Origin: Archivesica marissinica
Taxonomy: Eukaryota > Mollusca > Bivalvia > Venerida > Vesicomyidae
Reading direction: 5' to 3'
Length of the DNA stretch: 64,000 bases
Assembly (NCBI GenBank): GCA_014843695.1
Contig: CM026401.1
Location: 46,451,477 to 46,515,476, forward strand
Below the pieces are notes generated by a model. The model was not told the origin of the DNA and searched no databases. It saw only the letters and a list, made by a program, of their open reading frames with translations. A program made the translations under genes and the position numbers. Of the stretch, positions 1 through 9,744 are shown in pieces. The stretch's first letter is position 1, and every line of letters starts with the position of its first letter.

Positions 1-171
1 CGGGTTTTACGCCTGCATCAGCACCATTTTGGGCTATATAAGAAACTGCCAACTTTGTCATATAAATGAGACACGGTCTGAGCGGGGCTCGAACCCGTGA
101 CCATCAATGATGATAGGTTACAGTGGTATACAAGTCAGCGACCTTAACCACACGACCACGGAGGCAGACCA
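1..171 (-). mobile_element. tRNA-derived SINE, family S1 (3' end cut by window edge)
   Basis: Read on the minus strand it starts with a tRNA-like head (A-box-like GTGGTCGTGTGGTTAAGG, B-box GGTTCGAGCCCCGC) and continues into a body with TTGGCAGTTTCTTA and a tail GATGCAGGCGTAAAACCCG. The same family recurs at 13195-13450, 13681-13946 and 23908-24066. It is internally shorter than the 13195 copy. Confidence 0.8.
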
Positions 172-293
172 GACATCTATTTTTTACTGTTTAATGGTTT
201 TGTTATGCTACACAAGAAGCTATCTCACCTGTATTAAAACTGGGCTTTAAACCATGCTCCGTCACCATCAAGTTTGTTTGACAGTTAAATATT

Positions 294-388
294 CTGAAAT
301 AAACAAAACATACACAATATATTACAAACTGAAGTACACCTGAAATAAACAACACATACACAATATATTACAAACTGAAGTACACCAT
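294..388. repeat. Two-copy direct repeat, about 47 bp
   Basis: Two adjacent near-identical copies contain TGAAATAAACAAMACATACA and end ATTACAAACTGAAGTACACC. It looks like a simple local duplication with no coding potential. Confidence 0.8.
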
Positions 389-408
389 ATTAAATTTTCT
401 TAGAATGT

Positions 409-682
409 CAGGGTTCATTCTAGGTCAGAATTTTTGGGAGAAGTGAGAAAGTGCGTGATCGCTTCCTTAAATGGTGTTCTTTAATATACTTCTGCAAAAT
501 AGGGTTAAAATGCACAGTACAACCATTAAATACAACATTTGAATAGAAGGAGTGCTTTATAATGGGCCAGTGTATCTTACTAGACAAAATCGTAAAAACC
601 AAAAACTATATTTTTTTTTAGGGCGAAGTCAGGGTCCCTAGAGCGACAATTTCGCCCACATCGCCCTCTAGAATGATCCCTG
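409..682. mobile_element. CAGGG-ended MITE, family M1 (hAT-like), complete copy
   Basis: Terminal inverted repeats are CAGGGTTCATTCTAGG and the complement of CCTCTAGAATGATCCCTG. It is flanked by GAATGT on both sides (403-408 and 683-688). It is about 274 bp, non-coding and has an internal T-run. Other copies are at 21407-21704, 22258-22528 (5' truncated), 26437-26675 and a partial at 21294-21406. CAGGG ends are typical of hAT elements, but the 5-6-bp duplications are shorter than the usual 8. Confidence 0.8.
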
Positions 683-823
683 GAATGTGCTGCTGCACAC
701 AGACATATTCAAGAGTAGAGGATTCTGTAGAAATTGCGATTATATTGCGATATTTTCATTATTAACATAATATATTAACAGTAGTGGTATAAGTTAATTC
801 GTTAGGTAGGAGAAAACATTATA

Positions 824-960
824 TTAAAGCGACATTACATCGCAAAAAGCAAATAAAATGCTTTTTTTCCCAAGTAAATGCAATGCTATTACAAATTCTT
901 CTGAATACATTGAACATTAACATTAACTCAATAAACAAGCGTGTTTGTGGTCTAAATAAT
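824..960. mobile_element. TTAA-flanked MITE, family M2, one end only
   Basis: The fragment starts TTAA then AGCGACATTACATCGC, matching the terminus of the complete copy at 54893-55393. The other terminus is not found nearby, so it is a truncated fragment. The right boundary is approximate. Confidence 0.55.
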
Positions 961-1014
961 TAACTGCTCAATATTACCCTAAAGTACTACCGGTATATAA
1001 AATACGATCTTTAT

Positions 1015-1292
1015 GATGTTGTCCTGGTAACACGCTGGACTGGTAATCCAGGAAACGCATGTTCGACCCCCCATCCGACCATAATAAAATTAACAGTCTT
1101 TCAGATGGGACGTTAAACCGAGGTCTTGTGTTGGTGCTTTACACCGTGCACGTAAAAGAACCAGAGGAGACTCTGGAATGGGTCTCTGTCTGTATCATTG
1201 CACTATCCTCAAAAATCTAAAATGACTAATCTCTTCAGGAGGCGTCGCTCATATGGGCAACCGGCAGAGACGATAAATAAACGTAAAAACAC
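1015..1292 (+). mobile_element. tRNA-headed SINE, family S2
   Basis: The head CTGGACTGGTAATCCAGG and degraded B-box GTTCGACCCCCCATC lead into a conserved core with AGATGGGACGTTAAACCG, GTGCACGTAAAAGAACC and a tail GACGATAAATAAACGTAAAA. The core resembles that of the Meta-type SINEs reported in molluscs and corals, but the name should be checked. Six other copies lie in this window. Confidence 0.8.
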
Positions 1293-1498
1293 ACACACAG
1301 ACATAGTGTTTCCATAAATTCCAATCAAGACCGATCAACCTTACCACAAATGCACAGTTTACAAACATTAGATCATTTGGATTAAATATACTTACAAACT
1401 TTTGAAGAAATGTTTTGAAAATCTGAGTGTTGTCCCAGCTGTACTCCCAAATGACGTCTCCACCTAAATATAGAACGGTTCAACCTAAATATATATTA

Positions 1499-1578
1499 TA
1501 CCATCTCCGTGGCCTAGTGGTTAAGGCGTCCGCCTACAGAGCGGGAGGTCGAAGGTTCGAACATCATCAGGGGTTCGT
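1499..1578 (+). mobile_element. tRNA-like sequence (SINE head or tRNA pseudogene)
   Basis: It contains an A-box TGGCCTAGTGGTTAAGG and a B-box GGTTCGAAC at tRNA-like spacing, with an anticodon-arm-like CCGCCTACAGAGCGG between them. The two ends do not pair as an acceptor stem, so I do not call a functional tRNA. It lies about 260 bp downstream of DNAJC11 exon 5, in the next intron. Confidence 0.55.
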
Positions 1579-1840
1579 TCTGATATGGCCGGTTGTTGAG
1601 CCGCCAGCTAGTTAAATAATGGTTACCGATTGCCTGGCATACAAGCATATGATTCGGGAAGTACTGATGTTCATAAAAAGAGGTGTCTCATAAGTCCAAC
1701 AAGGTACTCTCGACCTTTAAAAAGATCCAGCATAAAATCAGCATTTTCAAGCCAAAATGTTACCCTCGACTTATGGCCGAGATCGACTTATAGTCAGGAA
1801 TATACGTAAATATTGACTGGTCATCGAACTGTTAAATCAC

Positions 1841-2012
1841 CTCAATAGATCCTCGATTTGATAATAGTCTCCTCCAAGTTGTGATAAATGAACCGGAGCC
1901 GACACCGTTCTGTGTCGCGAGTCTGCACGCTAGAATGCCAGTGTTCATACTCGTGAGGGGACAGTCGACGGACTGGTACACCTTCAAGGCCTTTATTTCT
2001 ACAAGAGAAGCT
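1841..2012 (-). CDS. DNAJC11: DNAJC11 coding exon 5 (start of conserved C-terminal region)
   Basis: Acceptor TTTCTGTTGCAG is followed by one base that completes Leu from exon 4, then 57 codons: ASLVEIKALKVYQSVDCPLT, SMNTGILACRLATQNGVGSG, SFITTWRRLLSNRGSIE, ending GAG|GTGATT. QSxxxPLTxxxTxILxxxLxTQNGxGxG is the conserved DNAJC11 motif immediately after the acidic linker. The phase fit with exon 4 (2+1) supports both splice sites. Another AG (TTGTAG) lies 15 bp further into the exon but would break the phase. A 52-bp tandem array starts about 75 bp upstream of the acceptor. Exon 6 was searched for in 1-1840 and is not present. Confidence 0.9.
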
Positions 2013-2087
2013 CTGCAACAGAAAAACATGATTGATGAAGATCTACAAAAGAAGAACAAAAAAGATATTTGCACAACACAAATTGTA

Positions 2088-3910
2088 ATTACATGGCTAG
2101 GAGAACAATAGGTTTACTGTCTAGTGGACTGGGTTAAGGGTTACATGGCTAGGAGAACAATAGGTTTACTGTCTAGTGGACTGGGTTAAGGGTTACATGG
2201 CTAGGAGAACAATAGGTTTACTGTCTAGATGTCTAGGGGTTACATGGCTAGGAGAACAATAGGTTTACTGTCTAGATGTCTAGGGTTAGGGGTTATGTGG
2301 CTAGGAGAACAATACGTTTACTGTCTAGATGTCTGGGTTAGGGGTTACGTGGCTAGGAGAACAATAGGTTTACTGTCTAGTGGACTGGGTTAAGGGTTAC
2401 ATGGCTAGGAGAACAATAGGTTTACTGTCTAGTGGACTGGGTTAAGGGTTACATGGCTAGGAGAACAATAGGTTTACTGTCTAGTGGACTGGGTTAAGGG
2501 TTACATGGCTAGGAGAACAATAGGTTTACTGTCTAGTGGACTGGGTTAAGGGTTACATGGCTAGGAGAACAATAGGTTTACTGTCTAGTGGACTGGGTTA
2601 AGGGTTACATGGCTAGGAGAACAATAGGTTTACTGTCTAGTGGACTGGGTTAAGGGTTACATGGCTAGGAGAACAATAGGTTTACTGTCTAGTGGACTGG
2701 TTAAGGGTTACAGGCTAGGAGAACAATAGGTTTACTGTCTAGATGTCTAGGTTGGGGTTACGTGCTAGGAGAACAATAGGTTTACTGTCTAGATGTCTAG
2801 GGTTAGGTGGCTAGGAGAACAATACGTTTACTGTCTAGATGTCTGGGTTAGGGGTTACATGGCTAGGAGAACAATACGTTTACTGTCTAGTGGTCTAGGG
2901 TTAGGGTTACGTGGCTAGGAGAACAATAGGTTTACTGTCTAGATGTCTAGGGTTAGGGGTTACGTGGCTAGGAGAACAATAGGTTTACTGTCTAATGGTC
3001 TAGGTTACGTGGCTAGGAGAACAATAGGTTTACTGTCTAGATGTCTAGGGTTAGGTGTTACGTGGCTAGGAGAACAATAGGTTTACTGTCTAGATGTCTA
3101 GGGTTAGGGGTTACATGGCTAGGAGAACAATAGGTTTACTGTCTAGTGGACTGGGTTAGGGTTACATGGCTAGGAGAACAATAGGTTTACTGTCTAGTGG
3201 ACTGGGTTAGGGGTTACATGGCTAGGAGAACAATAGGTTTACTGTCTAGTGGTCTAGGGTTACGTGGCTAGGAGAACAATAGGTTTACTGTCTAGTGGAC
3301 TGGGTTAGGGTTACATGGCTAGGAGAACAATATATTTACTGTCTAGTGGACTGGGTTAGGGGTTACATGACTAGGAGAACAATAGGTTTACTGTCTAGAT
3401 GTCTAGGTTACGTGGCTAGGAGAACAATACGTTTACTGTCTAGATGTCTAGGGGTTACATGGCTAGGAGAACAATACGTTTATTGTCTAGATGTCTAGGG
3501 TTAGGGGTTACGTGGCTAGGAGAACAATAGGTTTACTGTCTACTGGTCTGGGTTACGTGGCTAGGAGAACAATAGGTTTACTGTCTAGGGTTAGGGGTTA
3601 CATGGCTAGGAGAACAATAGGTTTACTGTCTAGATGTCTAGGGGTTACATGGCTAGGAGAACAATACGTTTACTGTCTACTGGTCTGGGTTACGTGGCTA
3701 GGAGAACAATAGGTTTACTGTCTAGTGGTTAAGGGTTACGTGGCTAGAAGAACAATAGGCTTACTGTCTAGTGGTCTGGGTTAAGGGTTACGTGGCTAGG
3801 AGAACAATAGGTTTACTGTCTAGTGGTCTAGGGTTAGGGGTTACGTGGCTAGGAGAACAATAGGTTTACTGTCTAGTGGTCTAGGGTTAGGGGTTACGTG
3901 GCTAGGAGAG
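2088..3910. repeat. Tandem array A, 52-bp unit, about 35 copies
   Basis: The unit contains ACATGGCTAGGAGAACAATA, then GGTTTACTGTCTAG and a variable TTAGGG-like spacer (GGACTGGGTTAAGGGTT or ATGTCTAGGGTTAGGGGTT). Copies 2091-2700 are nearly identical. Later copies vary in spacer length, so the period drifts. It lies in the DNAJC11 intron between exons 4 and 5, starting about 75 bp from the exon 5 acceptor. The small open frames within it are incidental. Confidence 0.95.
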
Positions 3911-3944
3911 ATTTATTTTGAGGCTTCAAGTCGCACCAACAGCT

Positions 3945-4176
3945 TAGGTTATATGGCGACTCTCCAACTATTACGGGTGGAGGAAGTCGCAGGTTCGATC
4001 CCCCTTCTGACCCTATTAACAGTCTTTCAGATGGGACGTTAAACCGAGGTCTCGTGCCGGTGCTGTACACCGTGCACGTAAAAGAACCAGAGGAGGCTCT
4101 GGAATGGGTCTCTTCAGGAGGCGTCGCTAATATGGGCAACCGGTAGCGACGATAAATAAACGTAAAACACACAATA
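3945..4176 (+). mobile_element. SINE family S2, degraded head and internal deletion
   Basis: B-box GGTTCGATCCCCCTTC is followed by the core AGATGGGACGTTAAACCG and GCACGTAAAAGAACC, then tail GACGATAAATAAACGTAAAA. A segment present in other copies (between GGGTCTC and TCTTCAGGAGG) is missing. Confidence 0.75.
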
Positions 4177-4246
4177 ATGCACGGGTGGGCACCCGGGTAG
4201 AACATCCTATCTTCTGCAAGCCAGCTGGAGAGCTTCCTCACTTGAA

Positions 4247-4330
4247 ATAATTTGACACCCCCATTGGGATTCGAACCTGTAGTAATGATGTGCAGGTGAT
4301 TTTAAGTCAACATCTTTAACAACTCAACAC
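4247..4330 (-). mobile_element. tRNA-like SINE head fragment
   Basis: On the minus strand, GAGTTGTTAAAGATGTTGAC and B-box CAGGTTCGAATCCC followed by AATGGGGGTGTC look like the 3' half of a tRNA-related sequence. The 5' half does not pair with it. Confidence 0.45.
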
Positions 4331-4368
4331 ATTTATATAACTATAAACTCAGTTATCAAGTAGCGAAC

Positions 4369-6259
4369 ATGGCCCCGAGGTTATAAAACCTTTTTGATCT
4401 CAGCTCAAAACTCGACTAAAAACTCAAACTCACTGGAGTTTTGAGACAGAATCGTAGGTTTTAAAACTTTTTGAGACTACTCAGTTGCAGTTACCTCCCT
4501 TAGTTTTACATTTAAAGGGTCAAGGTCCGATCTGCACACACTACGCACAATAATTCCTGTCTGTTTGTTTTGGAGATTTAAGTCGCAACAGTGTCTGAAT
4601 TAATTTAAATATAATAGTTTCGGGTAAAAAACGATATCTCCGAAAAACATCGTCCTCTAAGTCTTCAAGTGGATTGCTCCTGTCGCGAAAAATACGAAGG
4701 CATCTAATTTGCCCAATTGCGCGAATTATACGATTCCGTCATTGGTGTCGTCTGACTACATCGGTCATTTTGAGATTTGAGTTTTGTTTTTGAGTTTGTT
4801 CAAAGCCAATGTCGAGTTCAAACTCAGAAGTTTTATAACTTACGTTTCTGAGTTTGAGACTGGAGGTGAGCACAGAACTTGAGTTGAGTTTGAGATCGAA
4901 CTCAAAAAAGTTTTATAACCTTCGTTTCTGAGTTTGAGACTGGAGGTGAGCACAGAACTTGAGTTGAGTTTGAGATCGAACTCAAAACAGTTTTATAACC
5001 TTCGTTTCTGAGTTTGAGACTGGAGGTGAGCACAGAACTTGAGTCGAGTTTGAGATCGAACTCAAAAAAGTTTTATAACCTTCGTTTCTGAGTTTGAGAC
5101 TGGAGGTGAGCACAGAACTTGAGTTGAGTTTGAGATCGAACTCAAAAAAGTTTTATAACCTTCGTTTCTGAGTTTGAGACTGGAGGTGAGCACAGAACTT
5201 GAGTTGAGTTTGAGATCGAACTCAAAAAAGTTTTATAACCTTCGTTTCTGAGTTTGAGACTGGAGGTGAGCACAGAACTTGAGTTGAGTTTGAGATCGAA
5301 CTCAAAAAAGTTTTATAACCTTCGTTTCTGAGTTTGAGACTGGAGGTGAGCACAGAACTTGAGTTGAGTTTGAGATCGAACTCAAAAAAGTTTTATAACC
5401 TTCGTTTCTGAGTTTGAGACTGGAGGTGAGCACAGAACTTGAGTCGAGTTTGAGATCGAACTCAAAAAAGTTTTATAACCTTCGTTTCTGAGTTTGAGAC
5501 TGGAGGTGAGCACAGAACTTGAGTTGAGTTTGAGATCGAACTCAAAAAAGTTTTATAGCCTTCGTTTCTGAGTTTGAGACTGGAGGTGAGCACAGAACTT
5601 GAGTCGAGTTTGAGATCAAATTCAAAAAAGTTTTATAACCTTCGTTTCTGAGTTTGAGACTGGAGGTGAGCACAGAACTTGAGTTGAGTTTGAGATCGAA
5701 CTCAAAAAAGTTTTATAACCTTCGTTTCTGAGTTTGAGACTGGAGGTGAGCACAGAACTTGAGTTGAGTTTGAGATCGAACTCAAAAAAGTTTTATAACC
5801 TTCGTTTCTGAGTTTGAGACTGGAGGTGAGCACAGAACTTGAGTTGAGTTTGAGATCGAACTCAAAAAAGTTTTATAACCTTCGTTTCTGAGTTTGAGAC
5901 TGGAGGTGAGCACAGAACTTGAGTTGAGTTTGAGATCGAACTCAAAAAAGTTTTATAACCTTCGTTTCTGAGTTTGAGACTGGAGGTGAGCACAGAACTT
6001 GAGTTGAGTTTGAGATCGAACTCAAAAAAGTTTTATAACCTTCGTTTCTGAGTTTGAGACTGGAGGTGAGCACAGAACTTGAGTTGAGTTTGAGATCGAA
6101 CTCAAAAAAGTTTTATAACCTTCGTTTCTGATTTGAGACTGGAGGTGAGCACAGAACTTGAGTTTGAGATCGAACTCAAAAAAGTTTTATAACCTTCCTT
6201 TCTGAGTTTGAGACTGGAGGTGAGCACAGAACTTGAGTTGAGTTTGAGATCAGGGCCAT
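4369..6259. mobile_element. TIR element whose terminal repeat has been tandemly amplified
   Basis: The left end reads GGCCCCGAGGTTATAAAACC, then TTTTTGATCTCAGCTC and AACTCGACTAAAAACTC. The right side is made of units whose reverse complement carries the same motifs (GGTTATAAAACTTTTTTGAG, GATCTCAAACTC) and ends GAGATCAGGGCCAT. The core at about 4500-4770 is unique and non-coding. I read this as a small inverted-repeat transposon whose right subterminal region expanded. The exact termini and target duplication are not clear. Confidence 0.6.
4830..6252. repeat. Tandem array B, 80-bp unit, about 18 nearly identical copies
   Basis: The unit reads TTTTATAACCTTCGTTTCTG, AGTTTGAGACTGGAGGTGAG, CACAGAACTTGAGTTGAGTT, TGAGATCGAACTCAAAAAAG. 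Almost all copies are identical, and only the first copy and the last two diverge. Each unit has GAGTTTGAG and CTCAAA in opposite orientation, so single units can fold. It sits in the DNAJC11 intron between exons 4 and 5. Confidence 0.97.
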
Positions 6260-6293
6260 ATCATATAGAGCGTGTTGTTCCAAATGGAAGTGG

Positions 6294-6427
6294 AGACCTA
6301 AACTTGACCTAAACTCAGCCTAAACTCGACCTAAACGCAATCTAAATTCGACCTAAACTCAACCTAAACTTGATCTAAAATTTACTAAACTTAACCTAAA
6401 CTCAACCTAAACTCGACTTAAACTCAC
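6294..6427. repeat. Tandem array C, degenerate 11-bp unit at the exon 4 donor
   Basis: About 12 units of the form CCTAAACTCRA on the plus strand (GAGTTTAGGTY on the gene strand) start directly at the exon 4 splice donor, whose own sequence GTGAGTTTAAGTCGAG looks like the first unit. Confidence 0.85.
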
Positions 6428-6624
6428 AACTGTGTAAGTCTATAATCCTCGTAATCGTCCCAATCATCGTGACTATACGATTCGAACACGTTTGTGGCAT
6501 CTACTGCTATCACAGTGCTTGTATTAGGGTTGGTGAACTGTTGTAGTCTCCGCTCTTCCTGTTCTTGTTGGAACCTCTCATACTCTGCTATTATTTCAGC
6601 CGGCGTCTTCGTCCGAGACACCAC
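6428..6624 (-). CDS. DNAJC11: DNAJC11 coding exon 4 (KTPAEI / EERRLQQ region)
   Basis: Acceptor TTTGTAG is followed by VVSRTKTPAEIIAEYERFQQ, then EQEERRLQQFTNPNTST, VIAVDATNVFESY and an acidic SHDDWDDYEDYRLTQ. The TPAEI, EERRLQQ, TNP and VDAT motifs are highly characteristic of DNAJC11. The acidic stretch corresponds to the variable Asp/Glu linker. The best donor is TT|GTGAGT at 6427, leaving phase 2, which exon 5 completes as Leu. Reading through instead gives a stop after TQL. An 11-bp tandem repeat begins directly at this donor. An additional alternative end is possible because the acidic linker is poorly conserved. Confidence 0.92.
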
Positions 6625-6690
6625 CTACAAATGTACAAGCATGCAATCTCAGTACAGTGATAAAATGAACAAACTAGGGATGCTAGGACC

Positions 6691-7120
6691 GAAGTCGTGA
6701 TAGCACATTCGTTTCATGCATGAGACGCCTGGAGTTCAAGCCCAGCACAGGGTTCCCTCTGTCTGAATGTTTGTCTGTGCCACTTCTGTCGCCAATTAAA
6801 AAAAATTGGCGCCAACTAAGAGCCATATAGTTCACAAATAAATATTTGAAGCCATGTATTTGACAAAACATGTGCCCAAAAAAAGTTTCGCCAATTCACA
6901 AAATTTAGTGCCAATATTTGTTTTTTGGCGACATTGGCGACCGACAGCGGGAACCCTGCAGCAGTAGCCATTACTATTGTGCAAATAGGCAAGGCATTTA
7001 AATTCCACAATGATTCTTCTCTCATGGCGAAGAGTTTCATCCGGAATGAAGTCTCGAGAATGACTAAACTACGGTAAGGCTGTAAGAACTTGATTTATAA
7101 TCAAGCTAAAACAAATGTGT
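6691..7120 (+). mobile_element. tRNA-derived SINE, family S3, interrupted by a MITE
   Basis: The head GAAGTCGTGATAGCACATTC and degraded B-box GAGTTCAAGCCC run to 6747, then the MITE at 6748-6958 intervenes. The body resumes with ATTGTGCAAATAGGCAAGGC, ATTTAAATTCCAC, GAAGTCTCGAGAATGA and ends AATGTGTATAAACTAAA. Other copies are at 17047-17278, 19846-20012, 25109-25352 and 60288-60556. Confidence 0.85.
6748..6958. mobile_element. CAGGG-ended MITE, family M3, nested in a SINE
   Basis: The terminal inverted repeats are CAGGGTTCCCTCTGTC and the complement of GACAGCGGGAACCCTG. The flanking 5-bp duplication is CAGCA (6743-6747 and 6959-6963). It contains an internal AATTAAAAAAAATTGGCGCC region. A truncated relative lies at about 17320-17479. 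The clean split of the SINE fixes both ends. Confidence 0.85.
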
Positions 7121-8170
7121 ATAAACTAAACAATAATAAAATAATTATTGTAATATTAAAAACCCATTCAGCTGAAGTTTGGCAAGATTTCCGACGAATG
7201 GAATGAAATATCACGCAAAATTACTCAGCAGTTCCAATTTTAAATGAATAGCATTACCTCAAAGGCAACTATTTGCTATGTTTACTGCAATCTAAAAATA
7301 GTAACAATCCGAAACACATTCTGGATTGTGGACAAACATAGCGTATTTATCATAAGCACGATCTTGAATAGCGTTCTTAACTTTCTTAGATTGTTATTAA
7401 CGCAGAAAATATAGAGTGGTGGAACCTATGCTCGGCGTAAATCATGGCCTATAAAAAAAGTTAAATGCACTTGCCGTATATTATTTTTTCCTGAAGTCGT
7501 GAACACAACTTTTAAAAAATTATTGTTGAAAATTTTAGTTTCATTACATGACCATGTGCCTCAATACAGCTATCGCAATGGCACCCGTTTCCATGGGGAT
7601 ACTTTAGGGCACCTATGCACGGTGTACATGAAATTTTAGCAAGCTTGTATTTATAAAATAAAAATGTTTGTTTTAATCCATATATACTTATATTAGTTTG
7701 ACCATTTAATTCATTGAATTACTAGGTTAATATTCTTTATGGCTAACAGGCACAGTTGTCTTACCCACATAACTTAGTTATGTTTTAACATTTTTCAGCA
7801 TTTATCTAAGAAACAAATTAATAATAAATATATGCATACTATTATCAGGGATTCTAATTTTATAGATGTTACCATTATTTTATGTTATATAGTCCGTTCA
7901 AAAGCTCACTCAGAGCTTGTGTTGTATTGTTGCTATCTTGCCGACTCAAAATAAAAATGTTATCTTATCTTATCATAAGCACGATGTTGAATAGCGACTT
8001 TCATGTTCTTAACTTTCTTAGATTGTTATTAACGCAGAAAATTTATAAAAATTTGTTATTTTATTGAGTGTTCCTTTTTTACTCGTAAATCCTTTGTCCG
8101 CTTTCTGATGTCTCCAGTCCTTTATCACGACACAATAGTAAATGATACCAAGTGGCAAGCTTGGAGCTTC
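7121..8170. other. Intron sequence with a 60-bp direct repeat, otherwise featureless
   Basis: AT-rich intron 3 sequence. CATAAGCACGATCTTGAATA with TTCTTAACTTTCTTAGATTG at 7351-7411 recurs at 7975-8042 with an 8-10 bp insertion. No exon, RNA or transposon end was recognised in the rest. Confidence 0.5.
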
Positions 8171-8177
8171 CACAAGT

Positions 8178-9423
8178 GAGTTGCAGTTACCTCCATGCCA
8201 TATCTCTCCAGCCCCTTACAAAGCACTTACCTCCATGCTATATCTCTCCAGCCCCTTATCACCGTACAAAGCACTTACCTCCATGCCATATGTCTCCAGC
8301 CCCTTATCCCCGTACAAAGCACTTACCTCCATGCCATATCTCTCCAGCCCCTTATCACCGTACAAAGCACTTACCTCCATGCCATATCTCTCCAGCCCCT
8401 TATCACCGTACAAAGCACTTACCTCCATGCCACATGTCTCCAGCCCTTATCACCGTACAAAGCACTTACCTCCATGCCATATGTCTCCAGCCCCTTATCA
8501 CCGTACAAAGCACTTACCTCTATGCCATATGTCTCCAGCCCCTTATCACCGTACAAAGCACTTACCTCCATGCCATATCTCTCCAGCCCCTTATCACCGT
8601 ACAAAGCATTTACCTCCATGCCATATGTCTCCAGCCCCTTATCACCGTACAAAGCACTTACCTCCATGCCATATGTCTCCAGCCCCTTATCACCTTTCAA
8701 AGCACTTACCTCCATGCCATATGTCTCTAGCCCCTTATCACCGTACAAAGCACTTACCTCCATGCCATATGTCTCTAGCCCCTTATCACCATACAAAGCA
8801 CTTACCTCCATGCCATATGTATCCAGCCCCTTATCACCGTACAAAGCACTTACCTCCATGCCATATGTCTCCAGCCCCTTATCACCGTACAAAGCACTTA
8901 CCTCTATGCCATATCTCTCCAGCCCCTTATCACCTTACAGAGCACTTACCTCCATGTCATATCTCTCCAGCCCCTTATCACCGTACAAAGCACTTACCTC
9001 CATGCCATATGTATCCAGCCCCTTATCACCGTACAAAGCACTTCCCTCCATGCCATATGTATCCAGCCCCTTATCACCGTACGAAGCACTTACCTCCATG
9101 CCATATGTCTCCAGCCCCTATCACCATACAAAGCACTTACCTCCATGCCATATCTCTCCAGCCCCTTACCACCTTACAAAGCACTTACCTCCATGCCATA
9201 TGTCTCCAGCCCCTTATCACCATACAAAGCACTTACCTCCATGCCATATCTCTCCAGCCCCTTATCACCTTACAAAGCACTTACCTCCATGCCATATGTC
9301 TCCAGCCCCTTATCACCTTACAGAGCACTTACCTCCATGCCATATCTCTCCAGCCCCTTATCACCGCACAAAGCACTTACCTCCATGCCATAAGTCTCCA
9401 GCCCCTTATCACCGTACAAATTA
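8178..9423. repeat. Tandem array D, 48-bp unit built from exon 3 end plus splice donor, about 26 copies
   Basis: On the gene (minus) strand each unit reads TACGGTGATAAGGGGCTGG, AGAYATATGGCATGGAG, then GTAAGTGCTTTG. This is codons YGDKGLETYGME of DNAJC11 exon 3 followed by its donor GTAAGT. The right-most unit is the real exon end. Units differ by a few substitutions. One unit near 8446 lacks a base, one near 9119 also lacks one, and some carry TAC-to-TAA changes that give in-frame stops. The open frames of up to 448 codons on the plus strand arise because 48 is divisible by three and the unit is stop-free. Confidence 0.97.
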
Positions 9424-9454
9424 TAAATGGCTCGCCGTTGGTCATCAACCAACA
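9381..9454 (-). CDS. DNAJC11: DNAJC11 coding exon 3 (end of J domain, glycine-rich linker)
   Basis: Acceptor TATATTACAG precedes TG, completing Val, then LVDDQRRAIYNLYGDKGLET and YGME, ending GAG|GTAAGT. The RAIYxxYG and KGLE motifs are the conserved end of the DNAJC11 J domain. The exon ends in phase 0 and joins exon 4 to give GMEVVSRTKTPAEI, which matches the family across the junction. The last 36 exon bases and the first 12 intron bases are the founding unit of the 48-bp array that follows downstream. The next donor copy (exon end at 9333) would extend the exon in frame by 16 residues to 122 nt. The unit after that has an in-frame TAA. Confidence 0.93.
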
Positions 9455-9744
9455 CTGTAATATAAAATACATATATTACAGAAAATGAATGCCACTGAGA
9501 CGTATTCGTGATGTCCAACTTTAGCACTAAGAATCAAAATTTCATATTTTCAGTGTTTATCAATTTCCACATTAACTCTTTGCATGCTGGGTAAAATAAA
9601 GCTATAAATAGTTCCAATAATTGCAGCAGACGACAATTCATTAATGTATTTTTCTTATTTGTAACTGAAAACTCTTGCAATATCTCATAGAACTTCACTA
9701 CATATTTCATTGTTATTTCCACCGCTAGAAGAAAATTGATGGGT

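Noticed and set aside
2088..3910. Telomere-like TTAGGG motifs in array A (and TTTAGGG in array M)
   Set aside because: The motif appears once or twice per longer unit and is not a continuous hexamer array. It lies inside an intron, so it is not a telomere.
3894..4241. 115-codon minus-strand open frame
   Set aside because: It is the antisense of an S2 SINE. The same peptide recurs at other S2 copies.
8142..9488. Plus-strand open frames of 448 and 421 codons over array D
   Set aside because: They are the antisense of a DNAJC11 exon-donor repeat. The 48-bp period keeps any stop-free frame open.
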